Positions 22,413 through 35,261 are shown, counted from the stretch's first letter. The stretch: DNA of 64,000 bases from Thunnus maccoyii (GCF_910596095.1 NC_056540.1:24248501-24312500), one strand, 5' to 3'. Notes: generated from the letters alone by a model not told the origin. Made by a program: numbers and translations.

Positions 22413-25400
22413 ATGATCCGACGACTGGCTGATTTGATTCTTCTTACTGCAGTGTGTAAGTACAATTCTTATCATGTGTAGGAAACCATGGTCTATACTG
22501 AACAGTCTGTAATAACAATGCATATGAGACAAAGCACTGTAAAAATCTTGACAAATTCTACATTTTTCATTATTTTAGTGCTGTTTTCTAGTAAGTCTCT
22601 TCTGTTTTTCTTCAGCTCTGATTCAGACTGCAGAGGTTCCTCACCTGATCTCACTGACTTTGGTTGAACCTGGTGACAATGTTACTTTTCACTGTCCAGT
22701 CTTTGAGAAGGACAAATTCTTTCACTGGTATAAGCAGCCTCTTGGACATATGGGCCAAGCAGTCGCCTCTGGACTTGTTGGCAAAATAACAGTCAGTGAA
22801 CAATTTAGAGAGTCACGTTTCACATTCACAAGAGAGGATGCTCAGTATTCTCTCATCATCAGAAATGTAAGCAAAGAGGATGAAGCGACATATTTCTGTC
22901 AAAATGGAGCATCATATTCACAGACTTTCGTCAATGGCACATTCTTGGCTGTGAACGGTAAAAATAATCTTAAATGTATCTTATGTCAATGATCATTTTA
23001 GTTTTTAAGTCATTCAAATAATTTAGATTGTGAATTCTTTTTTGTTGCATTTTTAATGTTATTTTTCTAAATCACGCAGACAACAATCAGCGCAAATCAG
23101 TCTATGTGAAACAAAGTCCGGAGACAGCATCAGTCCAGCTGGGAGACGCACTGACTCTCCAATGTTCACTGCTCTCCAAGAACACAACAGAAAACACAGA
23201 TCGGTGTCCAGGTGTACGCAGTGTGTACTGGTTCAGGTATCCTGGATCAGGAGGATTTCATCCAGGCGTTGTTTACACTCACAGGAACAGGAGTGATGAA
23301 CGTGTGGAGAGGAGCTGTGTCTACAGTCTGTCCAAAACTATACAGGACTCCTCTGATACTGGGACTTACTACTGTGCTGTGGTCACATGTGGAGAGATCC
23401 TGTTTGGTGAAGGAACTAAAGTGGACACAAGTATGTATTTACAGTTGTATTTAAAGAGATTTCGCATATGGATTTAGCAAAGTTAAAATATATTAAACTT
23501 ATAGTTTTTTTTATTAAACCGTTGTTTTATTCTAAGTTTAAGACAGTAACTTCAGTAACTTGGTGGTGATAAAAACATGATGCCAATAGTTATCAACAAA
23601 ATTTTTATCCCATTGTGTAAACTACCTTAAACATTTAATATCCAGAAATATTGAAAAAGGAATTAATTCAGTGGTAATAAATACATTGTTTTTTAGGAGA
23701 AGCATACAAACATATGTGCCTCACTCCATCTATGTGGAGTATTTCACCCAAAACTCAATTAAACATTATATTTAAACATCATAATTACTCTAGTAAACAT
23801 ACACATAAAAAGTGAAAGTAAAACTTTAACAGTTTCAGTATTCTATATTTCATTAGCAACAAACAAGGGCTGTGTTCAAAATCACTCACCATATTCACTA
23901 CTCCCTATGTAATAGACACTTAATAGTTTACTCAATAGTGAGCAGTATATCAAGATTTGAGATATTCACTAATCATTGGTGTCATCAACATCAGCTATAA
24001 GTTGTGCCACAGTATTTTCACATCTATAAAATGTGGAGCATTGCTTTGTGGGATTGTTTGCAGAAAGTAGTGTAGGCCTACATGCTATGAACACTACTGT
24101 TTTAATTCCATTGTGGAATTTTTGAGGGCACTACATAGCGGATATATATTTAACACTCTGCATTTGGACACTCAAATGAAATGGCCTAAGGTAAATGTAA
24201 TGCACTATATTGTAAACAGGCAGTAATTTCGGACACAGTCATTAGCTCCAGATAGCTAGTAAAGTGGCTAGCTTTGTTAGCAGTAAGCTGAGGACACTGC
24301 TCCAACAAGGGCATTTAAGAGATAAAAGATGTCTTTGCTTAGTCACAAATCTGATAAAAGGCTGGATGCACATGCATCATATTCACACAGTGGCCATTTT
24401 CCTGACGTCACACTCAGGGTGGGAACCTGTCATGTGAAGCTTGTGTGAGAATGGCGAGATGGTTGTGTGAACTTCATTTTTTATATGTAAAATTGATCTG
24501 ATAAGAGTTACACGGACCCACAGTTGTAATATTATTGACTTTTTAACATTTACATAAGCCAATGGATTCATTTGTCATCTGACTGCTTTAATGGCGCTAA
24601 CATTGACATTAATGTTTATTGCAGACTTCAGGTTTGCTATCCTAACATTACAGTGTTTCCAATGTGGGCCGGGCAGGCTCCGGTCTTACCTTCAACATTG
24701 TGGATGTAAGCTTCAATCCAATTGCTGTATCCTTTTTTTTTTTTTTTTTTTTTTTAAACCCTTTTGGGGATCTTGACAAATCAATTTTTATCAATTTGGT
24801 CAGAGAAAGCGATGGTAGGATTAGGTTTAGTCAAGTCAAGTTTTTCAACCATCTTGACAGGCTTTACTTGACAGTGTTCAAGTCAATCAATCAATCAATC
24901 AATTTTTATTTATATAGTGCCAAATCACAACAAAGGTCATCTCAGGGCACTTTTCACATAGAGCAGGTCTAGACCCTACTCTATAATTTACAGAGACCCA
25001 ACAATTCCCCCATGAGCAAGCACTTGGTGACAGCGGTAAGGAAAAACTCCCCTTTAACGGGTAGGAACCTCAAGCAGAATCTGGCTCTTGGTGGGCGGCC
25101 ATCTGCTTTGACTGGTTGGGTTGAGAGAGTGAGAGTGTGTGAACAAGTATTCTGTAGTGTGTGATGCACCATTATTTTCAAATCTTGTAGTGTGTGCATA
25201 TTTAGAACATCTGTGAAGTTTTTCCTTATGTGCGTGATGCAACCCGATTTCAAAATTGGTTAGGATTTTAAAACTCCTGTAGACTGAGCCCGGCTTTAAG
25301 CGGCACCTACAATAGAGTTGTGCCAGTAGTTATTATTAGCAGCAGAATGTTAAACTGAAACCAACATCAATGTACCAATTTTGCCTGCTGACAAAATGTA

Positions 25401-27236
25401 ATTACTGTGGTTTTTTAAATGTATTTATAGTATATAGCAAATGTTGACAGTCCATTATTTAATATCTCTTTGGATTGTTTTCTGGTTCCAGGATCAGGAT
25501 TGGATCCAGTTGTCCTTGTACTTGGAGCACTGTTGGTCTGCTGTGTGACTGTGATTGCTGTTCTTATTTTCTACATTAACATGAGGAGAGTTTGTGAACG
25601 TTGCAAAGGTATGTTCACTGTATTTTACTTTTTGCTTCAGTTAAAGTCCCCTCAACTCAACGTATTGTTACTTCACTTGGATGTTGGACCTTCACTGTGC
25701 AGAATGATGTACTGTATGTACATGTTTGACTCTCAAACATTGTTTTCATTGTCACAGGGAAACTTTCTCTGTGCCAACGTTAAATCTTTAAAGGCTGTTT
25801 TAAGTTGATTTTCTATAATTTTCTTATTGTCAACAAATCTCATGTGCAGAGCCAAACCAACCATGAATTGATCCTACTTGTCTGTATCCAAAGTCAGTGA
25901 TGCAGACCTCTATAGTTATCCATTTTTTTTTAAACATGTCAGGGAACCACACTGCTGTACTGGGTAACATGTTTATTCATTATGAAGAGTATGGGCACAG
26001 TAGTTCCAAAGACTAATAACAGCAATCACTTCTTCTCAATGTTTCAGTGTCAAAATTACAATTAAAAAGTGTCAAAAATACATTTTTATAGTGATAAAAT
26101 ATTGTAAACCTTTAAGGAGTGAACAATTTTATGACTTCACTATCCTGTATGTTGTTGTTTTTTTTTAAATTATATTAATTTCCCTAAGTAGCAGTAACTT
26201 CTACTGGTTGATGAATGTTCTTTCATCATGTGAATAATGATTGTGTCCTTTTTGTATATTGAACATTTAATTTCAGGTGTTATATGGCATTACAAAGTGT
26301 AGTTTCCCATGAGCAAAACACTTCACCTCTAACTGCTCAGTCCTCTGGTAGACTTGGTCAGGGGCAGCCAAGGGACTGAAGTGAACTGCAGAGACAACTG
26401 TGTAACTAATGTGATCAAAGACTTGATTTGTTTATTTCTGTCTTTTAATGAGACACAAATCACACTGATACAACAGCAGTAAACACACTGAAGGTTTTGC
26501 TTTTATTAACAGGAACAACAGGAGCTTCTCATAATCTTGGACATGACAAGTCAACAGTGGATCAATCAAATGACCCGGTAACTATGCTTCTGGTAAATAT
26601 GTGATGGTGTGTTGCCCTGTTTACACTGGCTAGGTCTAGTGATCTTGATGTAGGAGTGTAATGAATATTTTGCCAACTTTTTCCTTTTTTTCCTTTGTCA
26701 GATCAAGAAGTTACAAGGTAAAATAAAATAAATTCACTGTTAAGTAACATAATGTTTTTGCTATATGATAAATATGGATAAAATCAAGTGGTATGAATAC
26801 AGAACAGATCACTGAGAAATATCATAGGAATATTTTAAAATAATATAGTAACATTAGAAATGACATAAAATAATGTTAATGGTTTTTAAAAGCAGTTCTA
26901 TTCAATAATACAACACATCTGCTGCTTTCATGACAGAGGAATGAATAATCAATAAGACATTTCACATTTAGGCTAATAAAACTGATTAAATAAGCCACCT
27001 AAGAAAGTTACTTTATTTGTTCAGTTAATGATGTTACAGTCATGATCTCTAAATTATTTAATAACACACAAATATATTTTTTGCAGGATGGTGAAGCAAA
27101 GGCAGTAAACTATACAGCGCTGGATTTCTCCACGATGAAAGTGAAAAGAGGGAGTAAAATGAGGAGAGAGAACACACAGTGTGTTTACTCTGTTGTTAGA
27201 TTAGATTACCACACCCAGCAACACTCCTCTCTATAG
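22413..27236 (+). CDS. NITR-like receptor 4, inhibitory (one ITIM), plus strand
   Basis: Six exons: 22413-22455 signal peptide (MIRRLADLILLTAV), 22616-22957 V, 23080-23430 I, 25492-25608 TM, 26513-26577 and 27087-27236 tail; phases 1,1,1,1,0; 355 aa. V domain (15-128): FHCPVF, FHWYKQ, DEATYFC and a J-like FVNGTFL. I domain (129-245): [29 protein letters not shown]; it lacks the DEC cysteine of other members. [25 protein letters not shown], uncharged. The tail has a consensus ITIM VNYTAL plus CVYSVV, which fails the -2 position (its paralogue has CVYSDV). Intron 3 is 2.1 kb and holds a dispersed repeat. The gene converges on the minus gene at 27743, with only 506 bp between stop codons. It is a diverged paralogue of 52411-60939. 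Confidence 0.88.
24880..25130 (+). repeat. Teleost dispersed repeat in intron 3 of receptor 4
   Basis: A (CAAT)n lead, then tttttatttatatagtgcca and the block around aattcccccatgagcaagca and aaggaaaaactcccctttaa, which I recognise as a high-copy element in teleost genomes. It is absent from the paralogous stretch near 37500, where only a short flank remains. Confidence 0.6.
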
Positions 27237-27742
27237 GCAGAGTAGGACCTTTACACTGCTCCCCAACTCTTCGCAGAGGTCTGTGGCTTAGCTTGTTTTA
27301 GAGTGTACAGTATATTATGTGCACAGACAGCGATAGGAGGAAGTTGAACATCAGTCTTCTTGAAATTCTTTGCAAAATTCAAATTTCATGATGCACATTT
27401 GTTTATGTAAAACAAAAGCAGAACATATATACAAAAACTGATGTCTTTTAGTATAATACCTTAATATAGCATTGATAATAGATGTGGGTAAAGGGGGATT
27501 GTTTAAACCTTAAAAATGCAGATCAGATAAAGAAGGCAAATAGGAAATCATCCTCATGAATCAGTTTAAGATGAATGTTTCAAGAAGACAGTTTGGGTGT
27601 CATCACAAGCTTCTTTGTGGAATTTAATTTAAAAAAATCCACAAACATTAAACAAAATGTAAAAGATATGGTATGTTAAAGACTATCCCAAAATGTTTAA
27701 CTATTGAATGTGAATACTTTCACATGATTCATTCCTGATGAT

Positions 27743-29542
27743 TCATTCCTGTTTCTGAAGTAAATAAAAGACATTGGTGTAGACACAATTTTCCTCCTTT
27801 GCTTTTGCATTCCTTTTCCCTGCTTTGCCAGTTGTCTTCTTGGTCGGTGCAGAATAAACCAAATAGTCCTCATATATCTGAGGAAATAAATCATGCATGT
27901 CAATATAAAAAGGTGCAAACAGAAAAAAAACATGCTGATAACTTTTCTCATGATATCTTCTCTTTAAATTCCTTACCTGATGACCACCACTGGTTGTTTC
28001 AGCATGTGTTTGCAGAGCAGCCGCAGCTTTATTATAAATATAATAATAATAATTAAAAACAGAAAATAATGATAAATAATGATCAGCAACACAGGCTTCA
28101 CTGGTTTCACTTTACCAGCGATAAATGGTCCAGTAATCTGACTTATACACAACTCTAATATGAATCTAAAGATTTTACAGCTTTTACCAAATACTGTTTG
28201 ATAGACTGATGTTTGAGTAGTTTCCTTAACTTACCGTTGCAACAATCACAAGATTTTTTCTTAACAACCAGACTTAAAGCCAAAGCAGCACACAGCAGAA
28301 AGATAAGTGTGTTGGCCTTCTGTAAATCCCACCAGCTGACAACTGAAGCATTACGAAAAGAAGGAAATGATTTAACATTAAGAAGTAGTAATTATAATGT
28401 TGGTATTATGATACGATGATGTTTCATGAAGAACAAATGTTTTTGTTAGTTGATCTAAAGGGATTGTACTTGACTCCTGATAAAACACACACATATATGA
28501 TAATTTCACCATTGTATAGAAATTAATTTACCTTCAATGATGAGTTTACTTCCATCTCCAAATAATATCTCTCCACATGTGGCCACAGCACAGTAATAAG
28601 TCCCAGCATCAGAGGAGCTGATGTTTTTAGAGAAGCTGTAGACACAGCTCTTTGGAGACGAGTGAATGCCAGTTTTATTTCTACATTCATCACGGCTACT
28701 TCCGTCAGTGTAGATGATATCTGGGTGAGATGCATTTGATCCGGCTCTGAACCAGTAAACACTGTGTACTCCTGGACACGTCTTGTTCTCGTATTCAGAG
28801 AGGATTGAACACTGGAGAGTCACAGAGTTTCCTGGACGGACTGGATCAGATACTGTCGGCCACTGAACAACAGTATAGTTTGATGTCCTTTCAGTGTTTC
28901 CTATGCAATGCAAAAATGTAAGAATTTTGAGATCACTTTTGAAAATATAAATTTATGTTTTGTGATGAAATTGGGGAATTTAGTGACACTTTAAAGTTAA
29001 AGTAAAATAGATCACATTATCACCTTTAACTAACAAATATGTCCCGCTCCATTCAAGATTATTCCATTCCGTGATTGCACAATGGTACATTCCCTCGTCT
29101 TCTTCGGTTGTACTCAAAATGGTCAGGTTACTAAAATTCTTATCAGTTTGTACGTCCAATCTTGTGGAAGAAAACACATACTGAGGTGTTTTAGATTTAT
29201 ACAGTTGCACAAATAATTTCAGAGTATCACCGGCACTCTGCTTGTACCAGTAAAGACTTTTTCTGCTGAAATCATAATTACGCAAAGCACATGTCAAGTT
29301 TGCAGGTTCACCAGGTTGAACTGTGATCACTGGAATCAGCGCATCTGAATGAAATGAAAATATAGAAAACACATTGTAAATAACAGTTATTGTATGATGT
29401 ACAAAATGTATTATGCACAAAGATGATATTTGAACCTCCAAACATTTTGTTGCAAATTCTTAGTTGTATACAGAATGCACAGAATTAGATGATACTTACA
29501 TCCTTGATGAAGAACAAGCAGTGTTAGCCATAACACGATCAT
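27743..29542 (-). CDS. NITR-like receptor 5 (shortened TM, ITIM lost at +3)
   Basis: Six exons, minus strand: 29542-29500 (MIVLWLTLLVLHQG), 29344-29024 V, 28900-28532 I, 28342-28235 TM, 28026-27977 and 27877-27743 tail; 341 aa. V (15-121): LTCALRNYDF, LYWYKQSAGDTLKL, EDEGMYHC, J-like WSGTYLLV. I (122-244): six cysteines, YYCAVATCGE, FGDGSKL. The TM exon is 108 nt, 24 nt shorter than in the 61685 gene: after LIFLLCAALALSLVV comes KKKSCDCCN directly, leaving about 16-18 hydrophobic residues. The tail begins IYEDYLVYSAP, where proline at +3 breaks the ITIM that siblings keep as LVYSAL. A second tyrosine, CVYTNV, matches the YxN pattern bound by Grb2-type SH2 domains. It lies tail-to-tail with 22413-27236. 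Probably a functional membrane receptor of uncertain signalling. Confidence 0.87.
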
Positions 29543-29645
29543 CTTCACATTGTCTCTTGTTAGGAACCTTTCTGGTATTTCACTGTGTAAAGGAGGTGAT
29601 GTAACGTGGCCACGACACTGAATCTCACACTGAGAAATGCATGTG

Positions 29646-29650
29646 ATTGG
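29646..29650 (-). promoter_or_regulatory. CCAAT box of receptor 5
   Basis: GATAACCAATCACATG on the minus strand, 104-108 bp upstream of the ATG at 29542. Confidence 0.5.
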
Positions 29651-30423
29651 TTATCACAGAATCTAGATTCAAAGTGCACTTCCTGTCACATTGATCTTAT
29701 CCTGGTCTTAGTGAAGCATATTTCACCTCTCATTGTTCACCATTCACTCAGTCATTTAAATGATAATCTCAAAGATTTTTGTTTCTATGAATTTTGGGAA
29801 CTCTTCTATTAATGCTCTCATCTTGTAGCGCTTTTCATCTTTGGTCAGCATGTCAAGCTTCTGTCCTGACTCTGCGTGTAGGTGCACAGCTCTGCAGCGA
29901 GCTAAACACTCTTCCAACTGTGGTTGAAGGCAGGAGTGGCCTGTGAGGATTTTACTGGAACAAACAGTAAAACTGTGAAAACAGTATCAGAGAGAAATTT
30001 AATGATATTGATTGCAAATCAGAAAAAGCTAAGATACCACAAACAAGTGTCAGAATGTATTGTAAAGATGAACTACAGAAACAAGAAAACTGGATTCACA
30101 AAATATTGATAAATATAATTAAATTAGTTACTTGTCCCTCATGTAAGGATGAAACAAAATATAAGTGCAGATCAACATTATAGAGACTATAATTGATACT
30201 TTGATATTGATATTTAAATAGAGGTTTTTTGCACTTATCTGCAGTGGTTTTTATTGATAGTTGCTGAGAGAAGTTATATCTTTGTGGGACCAGTGACCCT
30301 CATTATTTTGAATGGGACCACTGTGAGGATGCTGACGCAAGTGATCTGGCAAAAAAATTTGAACCTGGCTCAACTTTTCTGAGCAATGAAATCCTTCCTC
30401 ATAGCATCACATTACACAAATGA

Positions 30424-30504
30424 TCCTGAGAAGACATTAAACAAGGATCATATACGCCCTCCCCTAAATTACTGTAAAAGGATGACAATACTTTAAATAT
30501 ACAT
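30424..30504 (-). pseudogene. Fossil first-intron fragment
   Basis: Sequence from cctgagaagacattaaac to ctttaaatatac matches the V-proximal part of intron 1 in the 3002-type genes. It is cut on one side by loss of the V exon at the acaaatgat junction and on the other by a Tc1-like insertion that begins at about 30505. Confidence 0.6.
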
Positions 30505-30978
30505 TACTATGCAAAAGTTTTAGGCACCTTAGATGTTTAGACTCTCATCTATTATGCAATACCATCAGAGAGGTGTCTGATTGGTCCCAGTTTTATTCAT
30601 GACATGACAATGACCCCAAGCATACAGCTAGAGTCATAAAGAACTATTTTCAGCAACAAGAAAAATGATAAGTCCTGCTATAGATGGTATGGCCCCCACA
30701 GAGCCCTGATCTCAACATCATGGAGTCAATCTGGGATTAAATGAAAAAGCACCTGAGATGGCCTAAATTGTAAATCCACAGAAGAACATCTTTCTCCAGG
30801 ATGGTTACAACAACCTACCTGCAAGTTACCATGAAAAACAGTGTTAAAGTGAACCGAGGAGAATTGCTGCTGTTTTAAAGGCAAAGCTGCTCACAGCAAA
30901 TATTGATTTCATTTAGGTTTCTGCTGTTTACTCAACTTGGAAGAAGTTAATTGATAAATTAAAACAATTCACAACATC
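30505..30978 (+). mobile_element. Tc1/mariner-like element remnant
   Basis: It begins tactatgcaaaagttttagg, a Tc1-type terminal sequence, and encodes pieces of a transposase: NDPKHTA, VIKNYFQQ, then WPPQSPDLNIMESIWD, with stops between. The insertion is absent from the paralogous positions at about 35945 and 43100, so it arrived after the module was duplicated. The 3' end is set where homology to other copies resumes (gatgtgaactaatctcccaa). Confidence 0.75.
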
Positions 30979-32332
30979 TTGATGTGAACTAATCTCCCAA
31001 TGACAATATTGTGGCTCCTGCTGACAGTCACCATCTCTGGTTGTGCTGCATTAGTTTTCATCCTTTTTTTAAACTATCCATCGTAAGTCTGACAGTGTTA
31101 CAGGAGTGCAATACTAAATCAGTGGATTACTCTTTTAATACAAGACAGCACATTGTATTGTTTTGTACATTTTGTTGTGTCTTGTTGTCTTTCATTGTGG
31201 CACTACCATATTTATGGGAGTTTGTGACCTGGTTTCTAAAATCCCTGAAATAGATTGTCTGAACTTATTGTCTTGATTTTGAGTCTTTCCACAAACACCC
31301 AAGATTACATCAATGATGACGACAATGTTGACTTCAAATGTTCGATGCCATTTTTTACAGCATAGTTAAGACATGGTTAAGGTGAAGCAACTGCATGTTT
31401 TGATCTGAGAGAGGGAGGTGAACCTGGGAGAACAACCCAATTCAATTCCACAAATAAAGAATGAGGGTTGAAATCTGAACTCAAGACCTCGCTGCTGCGA
31501 GGTGGCATGTTTATCACAGAGAGACTATGACAAAACGGTCTTATTTTATAAAAGATGACGCTTTTTACTTGCAGTTAAAATACTAACTTAATTAACATGA
31601 TGAAATCCTCGGATGCCCCCCTGGTGAACACCTTAGTTAGAACAGGAACAGGAACACACAATGTTCTCCAGTACAACAACACAAAGAGCTCTGGCATCAA
31701 AAAATGACCTTACAGTCAAATTAAGGATTCCTGGACACTGCACAAGACAAATACACAGTGAAATATACAGAGAGTGCACGGAAGAGAAGTAACAGTAACA
31801 AAATTCAGAAGCCCTGTGATGAATACTTTTATGTTCTTTGTGTCCTGCTTTGTATTTTATACTTTCTCTTTGCGCATGGACACACGCACACACACAAGTG
31901 TGCGCACACACACACACACACACATACACGTAGTAACAGTCTGTTTACTGAAAGAAACAATGTATGTAAAGTTTAGCCTTGTTGTGGTCGGGCTTTTAAA
32001 ATAAGGTGCAAATTCAAAAGGGGGCCGTTCTTCCTGTCTCACTCTGTCTTAAGTCTCAGGAAGCTGGGCTTGAGCACAACTGTTTTACCTGTTTATCAAG
32101 GCAAGCGCAATAACAACACACGATTCATCACAACCCTTTACAGGAGTAGACAGAGGTTTTGCTTTTTATTGATAGTTGCTGTGAGAAGATGGATCTGGGT
32201 GAGACTAGTGACCATCATGGGACCACTGCGAGGGTGCTGATGCAAGTACTCTGGCAAAAGAGATGAACCTGGCTCAACCTTCCTGAGCAGTAAAATCCTT
32301 CATCATAACATCATGTTACACAAATGATTGCT

Positions 32333-32393
32333 CCCTGAGAAGACATTAAACAAGAATCATATACGCTCCTCCCCTAAATTACTGTAAAAAGAA
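32333..32393 (-). pseudogene. Fossil first-intron fragment fused to orphan tail unit
   Basis: The same relic as at 30424 and 43027 (cctgagaagacattaaac, cctaaattactgtaaaaa) ends abruptly at about 32393. There the sequence changes to that found before tail exon 1 of the 22413 gene (acttgctttgtttatttctg). This is the breakpoint that created the middle repeat unit. Confidence 0.6.
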
Positions 32394-32490
32394 CAAAGAC
32401 TTGCTTTGTTTATTTCTGTCCTTTAATGAGACACAAATCACACTGATACAACAGCAGTAAACACACTGAAGGTTTTGCTTTTATTAACAG

Positions 32491-33219
32491 GAGCAAAGGG
32501 AGCTTCTCATAATCTTGGACATGACAAGTCAACAGTGGATCAATCAAATGACCTGGTGATTATGTGTCTGGTAAATATGTGATGGTGTGTTGCCCTGTTT
32601 ACACTGGTTAGGTCTAGTGATCTTGATGTAGGAGTGTAATGAATATTTTGCCAAATTTTTCCCTTTTTTCCTTTGTCAGATCAAGAAGTTACAAAGTAAA
32701 ATAAAATAAATTCACTGTTAAGTAACATAATGTTTTTGCTATATGATAAACATGGATAAAATCAAGTGGTATGAATACAAAACAGATCATTGAGAAATAT
32801 CATAGGAGTATTTTAAAATAGTATAGTGACATTAGAAATGGCATAAAAGAATATTGTTTGTTTTATAAAAACAGTCCTGTTCAATAATATAACACATCTA
32901 CTGCTTTCATGACAGAGGAATGAATAATCAATAAGACTTTTCACATTTAGGCTAATAAAACTGATTAAATAAGCCACCGAAGAAGAAGAAAATAACTTCA
33001 TTGTTCAGTTAATGATGTTACAGTCATGATCTCTAAATTATTTAATAACACACAAATATATTTTTGCAGGATGGTGAAGCAAAGGCAGTAAACTATACAG
33101 CAGTGGATTTCTCCACGATGAAAGTTAAAAGAGGGAGTAAAATGAGGAGAGAGAACACACAGTGTGTTTACTCTGATGTTAGATTAGATTACCACGCCCA
33201 GCAACACTCCTCTCTATAG
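32491..33219 (+). pseudogene. Orphan cytoplasmic-tail exons of a plus-strand NITR-like gene
   Basis: Two exons homologous to the last two of the 22413 gene: 32491-32555 (GAKGASHNLGHDKSTVDQ) and 33070-33219 (VNYTAV ITIM, CVYSDV, stop TAG). No signal, V, I or TM exon lies upstream on this strand; sequence to the left joins directly to a fossil first-exon region at about 32393. Acceptors (TTATTAACAG, TTTTGCAG) and the intervening donor (G|GTGATT) are intact and the frame is open, so the loss is by deletion of the 5' part and not by decay. It is most likely a pseudogene. Use as an alternative 3' end by another gene would require skipping the convergent gene at 27743. Confidence 0.75.
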
Positions 33220-33363
33220 GCAGAGTAGGACCTTTACACTGCTCCCCAACTCTCTGCAGAGGTCCATAGCTTAGCTTGTTTTAAGGTGTATAGTATATTT
33301 TGTGTACAGACAGCGATAGGAGGAAGTTGAACATCAGTTAAATGTGAATACTTTCATGATGAT

Positions 33364-35153
33364 TCATTCCTGTTTTTGAAGTAAATAAAAGACATTGGTG
33401 TAGACACAATTTTCCTCCTTTGCTTTTGCATTCCTTTTCCCTGCTTTGCCAGTTGTCTTCTTGGTCAGTGCAGAATAAACCAAATAGTCCTCATATATCT
33501 GAGGAAATACATCATGCATGTCAATATAAAAAAGTGCAAACAGACAAAACATGCTGATAACTTTTCTCGTGACATATTCTGTTTAAATTTCTTACCTGCT
33601 GACCACCACTGGCTGTTTCAGCATGTGTTTGCAGAGCAGCGGCAGCTTTATTATAAATATAATGATAATAATTAAAAACAGAAAATAATGATAGATAATG
33701 ATCAACAACAGGCTTCATTGGTTTCACTTTACCAGCGATAAATGGTCCAGTAATCTGACTTTTACACAACTCTACTATGAATCTAAAGATTTTACAGCTT
33801 TTACCAAATACTGTTTGATAGACTAACTTACCGTTGCAACAATCACAAGATTTTTTCTTAACAACCAGACTTATAGCGAAAGCAGCACACAGCAGAAAGA
33901 TAAGTGTGTTGGCCTTCTGTAAATCCCACCAGCTGACAACTGAAGCATTACGAAAAGAAGGAAATGATTTAACATTAAGAAGTAGTAATTAATAATGTTG
34001 GTATTATGATAAGATGATGTTTCATGAAGAACAAATGTTTTTGATAGTTTATCTAAAGGGATTGTACTTGACTCCTGATAAAACACACACATATATGATA
34101 ATCTCACCATTATACAGAAATTAATTTACCTTCAATGATGAGTTTAGTTCCATTTCCAAATAATATCTCTCCACATGTGGCCACAGCACAGTAATAAGTC
34201 CCATCATCAGAGGAGCTGACGTTTTTAGAGAAGCGATAGACACAGCTCTTTGGAGACGAGTGAATGCCAGTTTTCTTTCTACATTCATCACGGCTACTTC
34301 CATCAGCGTAGATGAGGAGGTCTGGATGAGATGCATCTGATCCGGCTCTGAACCAGTAAACACTGTGTACTCCTGGACACGTCTTGTTCTCGTATTCAGA
34401 GAGGATTGAACACTGGAGAGTCACAGAGTCTCCTGGACGGACTGGATCAGATACTGTCGGCCACTGAACAATAGTATAGTCTGATGTCCTTTCAGTGTTT
34501 CCTATGCAATGCAAAAATGTTAAAATTTTTAGATCACTTTTGAAAATATAAATTTATGTTTTGTGATGAAATTAGGAAATTTAGAGACACTTTAAAGTTA
34601 AAGTAAAATAGATCACATTATTACCTTTTACAAACAAATATGTCCCGCTCCATTCATAATCAATCCACTCCACGAATGCACAATGGTACATTCCCTCATC
34701 TTCTTGGGTTGTCGTCAAAATGGTCAGGTTACTAAAATTCTCGTCAGTATGTACGTTCAATCTTGAGGGAGAAAACTCTGGTTCATAATGAGGTTTTGCA
34801 GATCTATACAGTTTAACAATTAATTTCAGAGTATCACCGGCACTCTGCTTGTACCAGTAGAGATTTATTCTGCTGAGATCATAATTACGCAAAGCACATG
34901 TCAAGTTTACAGGTTCACCAAGTTGAACCATGATCACTGGAGTCAGCGTATCTGTATTAAATGAAAATATAGAATACGCATTGTAAATAACAGTTACTGT
35001 ATAATGTGCACAATGTATTATGCAAAAAGATGATTATATGAACCTCCAAACATCTTGTCAAAATGCATTCTTAGTTGTATACAGAATACACAGAATTAGA
35101 TGGCACTTACGTCCTTGATGAAGAACAAGCAGTGTTACCCATAACACGATCAT
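33364..35153 (-). CDS. NITR-like receptor 6, inhibitory (one ITIM, shortened TM)
   Basis: Six exons, minus strand: 35153-35111, 34951-34625 V, 34501-34130 I, 33939-33832 TM, 33645-33596 and 33498-33364 tail; phases as in the family; 344 aa. V (15-123): LTCALRNYDL, LYWYKQSAGDTLKL, EDEGMYHC, WSGTYLFV. I (124-247) has six cysteines, YYCAVATCGE and an intact FGNGTKL; it carries one extra leucine codon (DLLIY) relative to siblings. The TM exon has the same 8-codon deletion as the 27743 and 40194 genes. The tail contains a consensus ITIM, LVYSAL, and CVYTNV. The stop codon is 144 bp from the stop of the orphan plus-strand tail at 32491-33219, the tightest convergent spacing in the window. Start chosen because the 43-nt signal exon and donor match all paralogues. 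Confidence 0.87.
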
Positions 35154-35256
35154 CTTCACATTGTCTCTTGTTAGGAACTTTTCTGGTATTTCACTGAGTA
35201 AAGGAGGTGATGTAATGCGGACACGATACTGTATGTCACACTGAGAAATGCATGTG

Positions 35257-35261
35257 ATTGG
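35257..35261 (-). promoter_or_regulatory. CCAAT box of receptor 6
   Basis: GATAACCAATCACATG on the minus strand, 104-108 bp upstream of the ATG at 35153. Confidence 0.5.

Larger units (their letters stand above)
24467..32393. repeat. Convergent module, copy 1
   Basis: Plus-strand TM+tail exons, minus-strand gene and its 5' flank. Copies 2 (32394-36540) and 3 (36563-44163) repeat this order. The left edge is defined by the match of 24467 onward to 36563 onward. Copy 1 carries a Tc1-like insertion (30505-30978) that the others lack. Confidence 0.8.

Noticed and set aside
22616-22957. V-type exons as immunoglobulin or T-cell-receptor V segments
   Set aside because: Each V exon ends in a normal GT donor with its own J-like end and continues to an I exon; I saw no heptamer/nonamer recombination signal after any V exon.
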